In this document: one piece after another, positions 1 through 8,934 of the stretch
Numbering within the stretch: position 1 is the stretch's first letter
Layout: every line of letters begins with the position of its first letter
Assembly: GCA_021808315.1 (NCBI GenBank)
Contig: JAKBBY010000002.1
Span: 1-64,000 of the forward strand
From: Pseudomonadota bacterium
Lineage (GTDB): Bacteria > Pseudomonadota > Alphaproteobacteria > Acetobacterales > Acetobacteraceae
DNA length: 64,000 bases
Direction: 5' to 3'
Notes under the pieces: model-generated
Told to the model about the DNA's origin: nothing
Databases searched by the model: none
What the model saw: only the letters and a program-made list of their open reading frames with translations
Translations under genes and position numbers: made by a program

Positions 1-25
1 GCGGTGCGGTGGTCAATCGAGGGGG

Positions 26-1444
26 ATGCACGCTGGATTATGCCGACCAATCAAACCCTTGGCGGCGCTGCTGATGTTGATGCCCGTGCTGATGCCCGTG
101 CTGATGCCCGTGCTGATGCTGGCGGGGCTGAGCGGCTGTGCGCGGATGCAGGCGCGCGCGCTTGACCCGGCGCAATCGGCGGCGGCGCTGCGGGCAAAAA
201 ATTTCAGCGATCCGCGCTTGCAGCGTTTTTTAAGCGCGATGGGCGCACGCCCACCCGATCCGAACGGGCCTTACGGGGTGCGGGCTTTGGTGCTGACCGC
301 GCTTTATGAGCGGCCAGATTTGGCGCTGGCCCAAGGGCGGGTGGCGTTGGCGCGAGCACAGCTCACCACGGCGCGGACGCTGCCCAATCCGGTTTTGTCG
401 CTGACGCCGAGCTATAATGCGACAGACGGACTGCCTTCGCCGCTGAAAATTGGCCCGATTATCGATTTCGTGATCGGCAGTTTCGGGGCGCGGCAAGCGA
501 CGATTGGCGCTGCAGCGGCGCGCTATCAGGCGGCGCGGCAATTGATCGAGCAGGCGATGTGGCGCGAGCGCGCCAGGGTGCGCGATGCGCTGATGGCGGA
601 ACAGCAGGCGCGTCAACGCGTGGCATTGGCAGCGCGCGCACGGATTTTGGCGGCGGCGCGCGCATCCGTGCTCGCGAGCCGCTATCAGCATGGCATGGTG
701 GCGGCACAAGCTCTGATGCAGGCCCAATTAGACCAAGCCCAGGCGCGGTTGCGCTTGGTGCAGGCGCAGCGGTTGGCCGCGTTGGCGCAATCGGGATTGG
801 CCGCCGCGCTCGGCGTATCGCCGCAAAATATTGCGCACATCCAACTGGATCGGGGCGCGATCCGGCCCGTGCCGAGCGGGCCAGCGCTGCAGGCGGCGGT
901 CATGCGGGCGATGCAGGATCGCCCCTCGATTATGGCCGCGCTGGAGCGCTATCGGGCCGCGCAGGATCAGCTTCGTGCGGCGATTGATGGGCAGTTTCAA
1001 GGGGTAACGCTGGGACCGGGCTTTCATTATGATCAGGGCCAGAACAAATATTTACTCAATTTTTCGTTACCATTGCCGATTTTCAACCAGAATCAGGGGC
1101 CGATTGCGCAGGCGCGTGCGCGACGGCGGATTGCGGCGGCGCAATTCGTCGCGGCGCAGGAGCGGGTTTTGGCGCAAATCCGACGTGCGAGAGCAGATTG
1201 GGCGGGGAGCCATCGCAGCGTGGCGGCGGCCGCATCGGTGATGGCGGATGCGGTGCGAAACAGGCAGAATGCACAAATGGCGTTCGATCACGGCGCGATT
1301 GGGAAACTGCGCTTGATTGCTGCGCGGCAAACATTGCTGATCGCACAAGGCGAGCTGATGCAGGCGCGGGCGGCGCGGTGGCGGGCGGCGGGCCGGCTCG
1401 AAGACGCGCTGCATGTGATTTTATGGCAGGGACGGAGCGGATGA
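26..1444 (+). CDS. TolC/CzcC-family outer membrane efflux lipoprotein
   Basis: Outer membrane channel of a tripartite metal efflux pump. The 472-residue product has a lipoprotein signal peptide with a lipobox ending LSGC (Cys38), so the mature N-terminus is probably lipid-anchored. Two outer-membrane-factor repeats follow (about 85-270 and 285-465), rich in Ala/Gln/Arg helices as in the coiled-coil barrel of TolC proteins. The stop overlaps the ATG of the adaptor gene by four bases (ATGA), indicating translational coupling, and an RND pump follows, so the three make one efflux system. The signal peptide is odd: its hydrophobic core contains three perfect 12-bp DNA repeats encoding MPVL. The first ATG is taken as the start because the lipobox needs the upstream hydrophobic stretch. 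Family assignment is firm; metal specificity is not visible. Confidence 0.88.
   Translation: MHAGLCRPIKPLAALLMLMPVLMPVLMPVLMLAGLSGCARMQARALDPAQSAAALRAKNFSDPRLQRFLSAMGARPPDPNGPYGVRALVLTALYERPDLALAQGRVALARAQLTTARTLPNPVLSLTPSYNATDGLPSPLKIGPIIDFVIGSFGARQATIGAAAARYQAARQLIEQAMWRERARVRDALMAEQQARQRVALAARARILAAARASVLASRYQHGMVAAQALMQAQLDQAQARLRLVQAQRLAALAQSGLAAALGVSPQNIAHIQLDRGAIRPVPSGPALQAAVMRAMQDRPSIMAALERYRAAQDQLRAAIDGQFQGVTLGPGFHYDQGQNKYLLNFSLPLPIFNQNQGPIAQARARRRIAAAQFVAAQERVLAQIRRARADWAGSHRSVAAAASVMADAVRNRQNAQMAFDHGAIGKLRLIAARQTLLIAQGELMQARAARWRAAGRLEDALHVILWQGRSG
79..114 (+). repeat. Three perfect 12-bp tandem repeats inside a signal peptide
   Basis: Three back-to-back copies of GATGCCCGTGCT, in frame, encode a repeated Met-Pro-Val-Leu in the hydrophobic core of the outer membrane factor's lipoprotein signal. 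Gain or loss of a unit would keep the reading frame and only change signal length. Confidence 0.9.
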
Positions 1445-2361
1445 GCAAAGCAAATGCAGCGATGATGGCGGTGATTTTGGCGTTCGGATGGCTGCCGAAT
1501 GCAGCGTTCGCGCAGTCATCAACCCCCGTCCTCACGCTCTCGGCGACGCAGCGCCATGATGCTGGCGTGAAAATTCGCGCTTTGCCGCTGGTGCGCACCG
1601 CACCGACGCAGCCAATGACCGCGATTGTGCGCAATGCCGCACCGATTTTGGTGTTGCGCGCTTCCTGGGTGCAGCAACAAGCGCGAGCCGGGCTGGCGCG
1701 AGACGAGGCAAGCCGCGCCGAGGCGCTGTATCGGGCCGGGCATAATATTTCCCAAGCGCAATTGCAGCGGGCCGAGGCGGCGCGCGCCGTTGCGGTGGCC
1801 CGGCTCGATGCGCTGCGCGCGCGGGCGATAGGGCTTTATGGCAAGGCCTTAGGGGCGGCGATTATGAGCGATCAGGCACGGGGCGCACCCGCACTCACCG
1901 CGCTGGTGCAGGGGGCACCGCTGATTGAGCTGGTATTTGCCACACCGCACGCAGCCCATGGCGTGGCGGCGGGTTGGACCCGGATTGGGCAAGCCGGGGT
2001 GTTGCCCGCCGGGCTGACCGGCGTGCCGGTTTATTTTTATGGAACGCCGCATCAGGCGCTGCCGGCGGGCGCGGCCTTGCGGCTCGCGGTGCGCACCGGA
2101 CCGGCGCAAATGGGCTATCAAGTGCCGGCCAGCGCGCTGATTTATCGGCACGGGCAGGTGTTGATTTTTGTGCAGCAGGCGCGGGCTGGCACATTCCAGC
2201 CCGTGTCATTGCAAGCGGGGCGCGCGGCGGCGATCAGCCGACAGGATGGCCGCTTGCGCAGCCTGTTCGTGCCGCAAGCCGCTTTGCCCGCGCAGCCGCT
2301 GGTGGTGGTTGCGGGGGCTGGCTTGTTACGCTCTATGATGGTGACGCAGGCGGGCCGATGA
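1441..2361 (+). CDS. RND efflux periplasmic adaptor (membrane fusion protein)
   Basis: Periplasmic adaptor linking the inner membrane RND pump to the outer membrane channel. The start is the ATG at 1441, which overlaps the previous stop; the open frame extends further upstream but that part is out-of-frame shadow of the channel gene. The 306-residue product starts with a clean Sec signal (hydrophobic core ending AFA-Q at about residue 24), followed by a helical hairpin segment (about residues 70-130, rich in Arg/Ala/Glu) and beta-rich C-terminal domains. It is shorter than typical CzcB or CusB adaptors (usually 370-520 residues), so hairpin or extra C-terminal domains are reduced. Function is inferred mainly from its place between the channel and the pump. 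Confidence 0.8.
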   Translation: MSKANAAMMAVILAFGWLPNAAFAQSSTPVLTLSATQRHDAGVKIRALPLVRTAPTQPMTAIVRNAAPILVLRASWVQQQARAGLARDEASRAEALYRAGHNISQAQLQRAEAARAVAVARLDALRARAIGLYGKALGAAIMSDQARGAPALTALVQGAPLIELVFATPHAAHGVAAGWTRIGQAGVLPAGLTGVPVYFYGTPHQALPAGAALRLAVRTGPAQMGYQVPASALIYRHGQVLIFVQQARAGTFQPVSLQAGRAAAISRQDGRLRSLFVPQAALPAQPLVVVAGAGLLRSMMVTQAGR

Positions 2362-2380
2362 GAGCGGCGAACGGTTCGTT

Positions 2381-5300
2381 ATGCTAACCGCGCTGATCCG
2401 CACGGCGCTGCAATTTCGGCTGCTGGCGGTGCTGGTGATTGCCGGGCTGTGTTTGCTCGAACTCGCGCGCTTGCCGGGGGCCCATTATGGTGTGTTTCCG
2501 GAATTTGCTCCGCCGACGATCAAGATTGCCACCGAAGCACCGGGCTTTGGGCCGCGCGGGGTTGAGCGGGCGATTACCACGCCGATTGAGCAGGGATTAT
2601 TTGGCTTGCGCGGCGTGACCGCGATGCGCTCACAATCGCAAGCCGGGATTTCGACGGTGCAATTGGTTTTTGCTGGCGATACCCAAGCTGCGGCGGACAA
2701 GACCCGCGTGGCGACGCGACTGGCCGGGATTGAGGCGGGGTTGCCACATGGCGTGGTGCCGGTGATCGCGCCGTTGCAATCAGCGACCGGCACGGCGGTT
2801 GAAATTGGGCTGACCGCGCCGCACCGCTCGCTGATCACGCTCACCGCCTTGGCCGATACGCTGGTGCGCCCGGCGTTGCGGGCGGTGCCGGGGGTTGCGA
2901 ATGTGGTGATTTTCGGGGCGCGACCGCCTGATTTGGCGGTGATGGTGCGGCCCTCGGCGTTAGTGCGATCAGGCTATGGGTTCAACCAGATTGCGCGGGC
3001 GGCGGGGCGGGCGAGCACGCTGCTGGGCGGCGGGTTTATCGATACTGGCAATCAGCGGATTGATTTGGCCATACAGGGCCAAGCCCGCGATGCGGCGGCG
3101 CTGCGCGCCAGTTTGGTGGGCGTTGCCGATGGGTTGCCGGTGACGTTGGGGGATGTGGCGCGGGTGCAGGCAAGCACACCGCCCCGCTTTGGCGCGGCAT
3201 TGATCGAGGGTCAGCCTGGATTATTGTTGATTGTATCATCCTTGCGCGGCGCGAATACGTTGGCGGTGGCCTCTGGCGTGCGGGCGGCGCTCGCCCGGAT
3301 TACACCGGCGCTGCATCGTGAAGACGTCGTGGTGCTGCCCGACGCGCTCGATCCGGCAGGCTTTATTCACGAAGCGCTGGCGGATTTGGGACGGGTGCTG
3401 TTGGTGGGGGCGGGGCTAATTTTAATTGTGCTGATGCTCGCTTTGCGCAACTGGCGCGTGGCATTGATTTCGTTCGTCTCGATCCCGGTGGCACTACTTG
3501 CGGCGATGGCGAGCTTGCAGGCCCTTGGCATGAGCTTGAACACCATGGCCCTCGCTGGCTTGGCAATTGCGCTCGGCGAGGTGGTTGATGATGCGATTGT
3601 TGATGTTGAAAATATTGCTCGGCGCTTGCGCGAAAGTTTGGCGTTAGAAAACCCTGTTGCGCCGTTACTAGTGATTTTGCGCGCCTCCTTGGAGGTGCGC
3701 AGCGCCATTATTTATGCCACGTTCGCGGTGGCGGTGATGTTTACGCCGGTATTGCTGTTGGGCGGCTTGGCCGGGCGGCTCTTTGCGCCGCTGGGCATCG
3801 CCTATATCGCGGCGATTTTATCATCGCTGGTGGTGGCACTCACCCTAACCCCTGCCCTTTCCGGGCTGTTACTGGCCCGGCGACCGACCCTGACGGCGCA
3901 CCGGGCCGGAGACATTCTACGCACGGCGTATCAAACCGGGGCGGCGCGATTTGATCGTCATGGAAGGGCGTTTGGTCTGGTTTTGGTGGTGATAGTGCTG
4001 GTGGCGGGGGCGAGCGTGCCGTTGTTGCGCCCGCAATTTTTACCGCAATTTCGCGAACAGGATGTTATTGCGCATTTTCTGAGCACGCCGGGAACCTCGT
4101 TGCACACCACATTGCAAATTGGGGCGCGGGCGATTGCGCGGGTAAAACGCTTGCCGCAGGTGGGGGTGGTGGTGCTGCATGCCGGGCGCGCCCGGCTGGG
4201 CAATGGCCATCCTGGCGTCAATAAAGCAGAAATTGACATCACCCTCAGCCATGCGGGCAACCAGCATCCGGTGGCCTCCGCGCATAAAATATTGGCTGCG
4301 TTGGCAACGGTGCCGGGATTGCGCTGGTGGGCCAACACGTTTCTGACCGAGCGCATTAACGAGACGTTATCGGGCTTTACCGCACCGCTGACGATTTCGG
4401 TATTCGGGCCGCATTTGGCGGGTATTTCGGCGGATGCGGGGCATATTGCCGGACTGGCAAGGCGCATCCAAGGGGTGATTACCGCCTCGCTCGCGGCACC
4501 GCCCAATCAGCCGGTGATCCGCATTACCCCGCATCGGCGCGCGATGGTGGCGGCGGGATTGACCGATCATGCGGTGGTCGCCGCGATCCATGCTGCCTAT
4601 GCCGGGCAGATTGTTGGGCGGGTTTATCGGGGCCTCTTGGTCGAGCCGATTATCGTGACGCTTCCGTCAACGCTGCGCCATGATCCGCTGGCCCTTGCGG
4701 CGTTGCCGATTGCAGGGAGAAATGGGCGGATCACCCGGTTGGGGGCGATTGCCGCCATCACGCAAATCAACGCCCCTTCGGTGATTTTGCATGATGGCGG
4801 GCGGCGCGTGCAGGTGGTGACGGTGCATACCAAACCCGGTCAAAGTGGCGCCGTGTTAGCCCGTTTGCGCACTGCCATTGCCAAGCTGCATTTGGAGGCG
4901 GGTGATTATTACGTGACCTATGGCGGCAGTGCGATTGCTGGCGGCCGGGCGCAGCGCAGCTTGGCGCTGCATGCGCTCATGGCCTTGGCCTGGGTGATGA
5001 TTTTGCTCGGCCTCGCCTTGCGCGATGCACGCGCGGTTGCGTTGCTCTGTTTGGGGCTGCCGGTTGCGTTAGCGGGCGGCATTGCGGCGGCGTGGATTGG
5101 ATTGGGTGGCAGGCTTGATTTGGGCGCGATGGTTGGTTTGGCGACGTTGTTTGGACTAACGTTGCGCAATGGGTTGCTGCTCCTGATTCATGCCAAGCGC
5201 TTGGTGCAACATGGCGCTATTTGGAATGAAGCGACCGCGCGGCGCGCCGCATTGGACCGGCTGCCCGCCATTTTACTCACCGCCAGCGTGACGGCCCTGG

Positions 5301-5470
5301 CGCTTCTGCCCTTGGCCCTCGCCGCCGGATCGCCGGGCGATGAAATCGAAGGGCCGATGGCAATTGTCATTTTGGGCGGGTTGATCCCGGCGACATTGGT
5401 GAATTTGTTCGCCCTCCCCCACGCGGCAGCGCGCTGGCTGCGGTTCACGCCAACGACCGACGCGTTGTAA
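2381..5470 (+). CDS. Heavy-metal-type RND efflux transporter (CzcA/CusA family)
   Basis: Inner membrane proton-driven pump of 1029 residues, the normal length for HME-RND proteins. The N-terminus has the first membrane helix followed by the periplasmic porter domain. Helices cluster around residues 330-500 and again 855-1010, giving the two-fold RND layout. In TM4 the segment GEVVDDAIVDVEN starts near residue 400 and matches the HME signature of CzcA/CusA, where Asp residues form the proton relay; here D403 and D404 lie side by side. The C-terminal half has the matching GLTLRNGLLLL region. It lies 19 bases after the adaptor gene in the same operon. Class HME is well supported; the exported ion (Cu/Ag versus Co/Zn/Cd/Ni) cannot be told from sequence. 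Confidence 0.88.
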   Translation: MLTALIRTALQFRLLAVLVIAGLCLLELARLPGAHYGVFPEFAPPTIKIATEAPGFGPRGVERAITTPIEQGLFGLRGVTAMRSQSQAGISTVQLVFAGDTQAAADKTRVATRLAGIEAGLPHGVVPVIAPLQSATGTAVEIGLTAPHRSLITLTALADTLVRPALRAVPGVANVVIFGARPPDLAVMVRPSALVRSGYGFNQIARAAGRASTLLGGGFIDTGNQRIDLAIQGQARDAAALRASLVGVADGLPVTLGDVARVQASTPPRFGAALIEGQPGLLLIVSSLRGANTLAVASGVRAALARITPALHREDVVVLPDALDPAGFIHEALADLGRVLLVGAGLILIVLMLALRNWRVALISFVSIPVALLAAMASLQALGMSLNTMALAGLAIALGEVVDDAIVDVENIARRLRESLALENPVAPLLVILRASLEVRSAIIYATFAVAVMFTPVLLLGGLAGRLFAPLGIAYIAAILSSLVVALTLTPALSGLLLARRPTLTAHRAGDILRTAYQTGAARFDRHGRAFGLVLVVIVLVAGASVPLLRPQFLPQFREQDVIAHFLSTPGTSLHTTLQIGARAIARVKRLPQVGVVVLHAGRARLGNGHPGVNKAEIDITLSHAGNQHPVASAHKILAALATVPGLRWWANTFLTERINETLSGFTAPLTISVFGPHLAGISADAGHIAGLARRIQGVITASLAAPPNQPVIRITPHRRAMVAAGLTDHAVVAAIHAAYAGQIVGRVYRGLLVEPIIVTLPSTLRHDPLALAALPIAGRNGRITRLGAIAAITQINAPSVILHDGGRRVQVVTVHTKPGQSGAVLARLRTAIAKLHLEAGDYYVTYGGSAIAGGRAQRSLALHALMALAWVMILLGLALRDARAVALLCLGLPVALAGGIAAAWIGLGGRLDLGAMVGLATLFGLTLRNGLLLLIHAKRLVQHGAIWNEATARRAALDRLPAILLTASVTALALLPLALAAGSPGDEIEGPMAIVILGGLIPATLVNLFALPHAAARWLRFTPTTDAL

Positions 5471-5477
5471 CGGCGCG

Positions 5478-7133
5478 CTATTCCGCGAGGCGAACCGGGG
5501 CGAGTTCGGCCCAGCGTTCAATCGGGTCGGGGTTGGCGGGATGGCTTGTGCCGCCCAGATGACGGAGCACGCCGCTGACAGCGTTCAGGGCCGTGGTCAC
5601 GGCACCTTCGGCCCAGCCTGCGGTCCAGGAAATATCATCGCCGGCCAGAAAAACGCCGCGCTGATGGGCGGGTAAATCCTGCTGCACAAAATGGCTGAAT
5701 AAGCGGCGTTGATAGCGATAATGACCGGGGAGGTTGGCTTTGAACGCGCCCATGAAATTCGGGTCCGACTCCCACGAGACAGTGATCGGCGCACCGATAA
5801 TATGCTTGGCGATATCAAGATCGGGGTAGATTTGACGCAGGCTATGCAGCATCAGGCGCACCCGCTCATCGAGCGGTAAGGCAAGCCATTTTAACGCATC
5901 GTCATTCCAGGTATATGATAGGCAAATGACACCGGGTTGATCCCCACCGTTATCGATCAAATAGGTGCCTCGGGTGAGACGATCCGTGAGTGTCATGCTC
6001 ATCCGGTCATGGCCGGTTTCGGGGTGGCGATCGCGCCAGAACGGGCGATCCACCATCACAAATGTTTTCGAGGATTGCATGTAATGGGTGCGTTCCATCG
6101 CCATCCACAGATCGTGATGGAACAGGCTCTCGGCACAATCGATGCGCGCCGAGAGCAGCCAGACCTGACAGGTGACGATGGCGGCAGCGAAGATGCGTTG
6201 GTTACCGTATCGATCGGTGATCGCGATTTTACCCCCATTGGCCGGGGCGATGCGGGCGACGGCGGGATGCGGGACATTACGATGCAGGCTCGCGAGCGAG
6301 GTGCCGGGGGCGAAATGCGCCATGCGCTCTGGGCTGCGCGCCCAAAGTCGGCGCGGTAATTGTTCAACCCCGCCGATTACCAAGCGATGCTCGTCATCAG
6401 CGCCGGTCGCAACCACGCGGAGAATTTCCAGGATGGAGTTGGGAAAATCGGTATCCCAGCCGCCCGTGCCAAAGCCGACTTGGCCGAACACTTCGCGCGC
6501 GCGAAAGCCTAAATTACGAAAGGCGCTGGATTTCGCAATGAAGCCGGAAAAACTCTCCTCATCCAGCGTTTCGACCAGATGGCGCCAGATCCGCTGGATC
6601 GAGGGCACATCGCGGGTGCGAATTGCGTGGGTGAGAGCTGGAAAATCGGCCCCCTCGGCCAAAGCTTCGCTCCAAGCCCGTTCAACGTCGGCAAAGAGCG
6701 GCGGCAAATCCTCCTTGCGCCGGGCGATATGTTTTTGGCCGGCGAGTTCAATGACGGTGGAGGGGGTGTCTGGCGCTAACGGGTTGGGAAATCCAGTGGT
6801 GCGCAGCCCGACCAGATCGAGATAATGAAACAGCGCGCGCGAGGAAGGCGGGAAGCGCATCGCACCCAGCTCGGCAAAGGCCCCTGCCCCATCCTTGAAC
6901 GGCTCGGAGCGAAGCCGTCCGCCGATCCGATCACTTTCATAAATCACCGGTTTAAGGCCAAGTTTCATCAATTCATAGGCCGCGACAATGCCCGCGATGC
7001 CCGCGCCGATCACCGCGATTTCGGTGCCCTGCGCAGCGGCGGGCACATGGCCGAGACCGGCAGGATGGCGCAGAAAATCATCATAGGCGAAGGGAAAATC
7101 CGGCCCGAACATCGTTATGGGATGATCGTTCAT
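5478..7133 (-). CDS. davB: L-lysine 2-monooxygenase (DavB-like flavoprotein)
   Basis: FAD-dependent enzyme that oxidatively decarboxylates L-lysine to 5-aminovaleramide, the first step of the aminovalerate pathway. The 551-residue length fits the family. It opens with PITMFGPDFPF, a stretch I recognise from Pseudomonas putida DavB. The dinucleotide-binding motif GAGIAG lies at residues 43-48 with the acidic YES ending the second strand, then GGRLRS. Further DavB-like blocks are FGQVGFGTGGWD, MQSSKTFVMVDRPFW, LTDRLTRGTY and the C-terminal FAD block LAGDDISWTAGWAEGAV. It overlaps davA by four bases (ATGA), which strongly supports the pathway. The closest alternative is tryptophan 2-monooxygenase (IaaM), but a nitrilase-type partner rather than an IaaH amidase argues for lysine. 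It converges with the RND gene seven bases away. Confidence 0.88.
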   Translation of the reverse strand: MNDHPITMFGPDFPFAYDDFLRHPAGLGHVPAAAQGTEIAVIGAGIAGIVAAYELMKLGLKPVIYESDRIGGRLRSEPFKDGAGAFAELGAMRFPPSSRALFHYLDLVGLRTTGFPNPLAPDTPSTVIELAGQKHIARRKEDLPPLFADVERAWSEALAEGADFPALTHAIRTRDVPSIQRIWRHLVETLDEESFSGFIAKSSAFRNLGFRAREVFGQVGFGTGGWDTDFPNSILEILRVVATGADDEHRLVIGGVEQLPRRLWARSPERMAHFAPGTSLASLHRNVPHPAVARIAPANGGKIAITDRYGNQRIFAAAIVTCQVWLLSARIDCAESLFHHDLWMAMERTHYMQSSKTFVMVDRPFWRDRHPETGHDRMSMTLTDRLTRGTYLIDNGGDQPGVICLSYTWNDDALKWLALPLDERVRLMLHSLRQIYPDLDIAKHIIGAPITVSWESDPNFMGAFKANLPGHYRYQRRLFSHFVQQDLPAHQRGVFLAGDDISWTAGWAEGAVTTALNAVSGVLRHLGGTSHPANPDPIERWAELAPVRLAE

Positions 7134-7963
7134 CGCGGATTACTCCTGGCTTGCACAAGAGGGGCTTGCGCGAGAGGGTGGTATAAAGTGGGTCGCCGAT
7201 CGGCGAGCATGGGATCGCGCGCGCGGATTTCGGCTTGGCGGACAGGGTCGAGCGGGGCGATAATCTGGCCAAAATCGGCGTTCGCTTGGGCCAAGACTGA
7301 ACCATCGGGGGCGATGATCGACGACAGGCCGACATAGTCAAGGGTCTGTTCGGAACCGCAGCGGTTGGCATAAGCGAGATAGACTTGGTTTTCATAAGCC
7401 CTGGCGCGCACGACATGATTGGCGACGACATCATACGGTGTCATCAAAGCGGTGGGGACCAATAACAAATCCGCCCCCGCCAGCCCCATCAGCCGCGCGG
7501 ATTCGGGAAACTCGATATCATAGCAAATGGCAAGACCCACGCGCCAACCTTGCCACACAACCACATCGAAACGATCACCGCTGCACGAAAACATCGCGCG
7601 GTCCAGCGCGCCAAACAAATGCACTTTCCGGTGATTGAGCAGCAATTGGCCGGAGGCATCGATCAGGGCCGCGCTATTTGCGATGCGATCATCCACCCGT
7701 TCAGGATAACCCACACATAACGCGATGTTATGGCGGATCGCGACGCTGCGCAATTGGTCAAATAACGGATCGTGCAGGGTGATGGCGAGGTCAGCGCAGC
7801 GTTCGGCGCCCAGATTATAGCCGGTGAGAAACATCTCCGGCAGCACCAGCAAATCAGCCCCGTTGGTCCGGGCCCTGCGGGCCTCGTCATCGAGCTGATC
7901 CAAAGCCGCAAGCGGTGCGGCGAAGCAGCCTTGGGTTTGGGCAATCGCGATGCGTTGACTCAT
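7130..7963 (-). CDS. davA: 5-aminovaleramide amidohydrolase (DavA-like nitrilase family)
   Basis: Carbon-nitrogen hydrolase that converts 5-aminovaleramide to 5-aminovalerate and ammonia, the second step after DavB. From the ATG at 7963 the product is 277 residues. The nitrilase triad is visible: E43 in LPEMFLTGYN, K113 in HRKVHLFG and C147 in AICYDIEFPE. Blocks PTALMTPYD and RARAYENQ also match P. putida DavA closely. The open frame continues upstream of 7963 but that part overlaps the crotonase gene and lacks nitrilase sequence. Its stop overlaps the davB start, so the two enzymes are coupled. The later pathway genes davT and davD are not in this window. Confidence 0.88.
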   Translation of the reverse strand: MSQRIAIAQTQGCFAAPLAALDQLDDEARRARTNGADLLVLPEMFLTGYNLGAERCADLAITLHDPLFDQLRSVAIRHNIALCVGYPERVDDRIANSAALIDASGQLLLNHRKVHLFGALDRAMFSCSGDRFDVVVWQGWRVGLAICYDIEFPESARLMGLAGADLLLVPTALMTPYDVVANHVVRARAYENQVYLAYANRCGSEQTLDYVGLSSIIAPDGSVLAQANADFGQIIAPLDPVRQAEIRARDPMLADRRPTLYHPLAQAPLVQARSNPR

Positions 7964-7974
7964 GGCGCGGACGC

Positions 7975-8796
7975 TCAAATTTTCGCCCGGCTGGGCAGAT
8001 TTTTGAAGTGCGGGCGCGTTTTGCTCGCACGCGCGCTGATGGCGGCGGTGATGTCGTCGGTGTTCCAAATCGCGGCCTGCATCCAGCCTGCGCGTTCCAG
8101 CGAGTCGGCCACTGAATGATCGCGTGCGTAGAGCAGCGAATTTTTGCTGCCCGCGATGGCGAGCGGTGCGCGGGCAGCGATGGCTTGGGCAGCTTCTTGT
8201 GCGAGATTCAGGGTGCCCGCAGCATCGGCGGCGGTGGCATTGATAAAGCCCAGCGCCTCGGCGCGCAGGGCTGGCAGCGCGTAGCCGGTATAGGCCATTT
8301 GTTTCACAATCGCATCGGGCAATAATGTCGGCAAGCGTTGCAGCGCACCAAGATCAGCCATCATGGCGATATCGATTTCAGCAATTTTGACGTACGAATC
8401 GGTGGTCGCGAAACGCAAATCACAAGCGGCGACCAGTTCGAGGCCGGCACCCACGCATGCGCCTTGGATGGCGGCGATCACCGGGAAGCGCAGCTGTTCT
8501 AAGCGGGCCAACGCGTCTTGCATCAGCCGGGCCGTTTCATAGAAATGGGCGCGGCCAGCGGCGTGATCCGGTTTCATCGATGATCCGTCGGTGAACACCG
8601 ATAAATCCATCCCGGCGCAAAAATGACGCCCCTCACCAGCGATGATCAAAGCACGGGTGGCGCCGGTGGCGTCAAGCTGCTCCAGGGCGGTTGGAAAATC
8701 CCGCCAGAAATCGAGGGTGAGGGCGTTGGCGTGCTGCGGACGGGTTAACGTGAGGGTGGCGATACCATCCTCGGCCATGATCCGAAAATCATCCAT
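7975..8796 (-). CDS. Crotonase, dienoyl-CoA isomerase-like (ECH1 type)
   Basis: Enoyl-CoA hydratase/isomerase superfamily member of 273 residues. The oxyanion-hole segments are GRHFCAGMDL (around residue 60) and IQGACVGAGLEL (around 115). The block KIAEIDIAMMADLGALQRLP has E140 and D148 spaced eight apart, as in the catalytic pair of mammalian delta(3,5)-delta(2,4)-dienoyl-CoA isomerase, and the downstream YARDHSVADSL block is also ECH1-like, so an isomerase is more likely than a simple hydratase. The ATG at 8796 is chosen over the one at 8814 because GGGAGA precedes it at good distance. It ends 11 bases before davA, which suggests one operon, though a beta-oxidation isomerase has no known place in lysine monooxygenase catabolism. 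Confidence 0.8.
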   Translation of the reverse strand: MDDFRIMAEDGIATLTLTRPQHANALTLDFWRDFPTALEQLDATGATRALIIAGEGRHFCAGMDLSVFTDGSSMKPDHAAGRAHFYETARLMQDALARLEQLRFPVIAAIQGACVGAGLELVAACDLRFATTDSYVKIAEIDIAMMADLGALQRLPTLLPDAIVKQMAYTGYALPALRAEALGFINATAADAAGTLNLAQEAAQAIAARAPLAIAGSKNSLLYARDHSVADSLERAGWMQAAIWNTDDITAAISARASKTRPHFKNLPSRAKI

Positions 8797-8911
8797 GCGC
8801 GTCTCCCGATCCATCTGATCGGGCGATCATCGCGACGGATGGCAGGCGCGTCAATGGGCGGTGCTGGAGGCGTTGATCCCGCCACGGGTGAGGTCATGAC
8901 GACCCCACCCT

Positions 8912-8929
8912 GCCTTGTTTGGGCAAGGC
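8912..8929 (-). terminator. Weak stem-loop after the porin gene
   Basis: GCCTTG/CAAGGC six-base stem with a six-base loop just past the porin stop. There is no clear T-run, so it may only attenuate transcription into the crotonase-davAB genes. Confidence 0.35.
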
Positions 8930-8934
8930 GCGAT

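Noticed and set aside
1198-1440. Upstream extension of the adaptor frame
   Set aside because: It overlaps the channel gene out of frame; the ATG at 1441 gives a clean signal peptide.
5478-7963. Indole-3-acetamide pathway (IaaM/IaaH) for the oxidase and amidase
   Set aside because: IaaH is an amidase-signature enzyme, whereas this hydrolase is nitrilase-type and both proteins match DavB and DavA sequence blocks.
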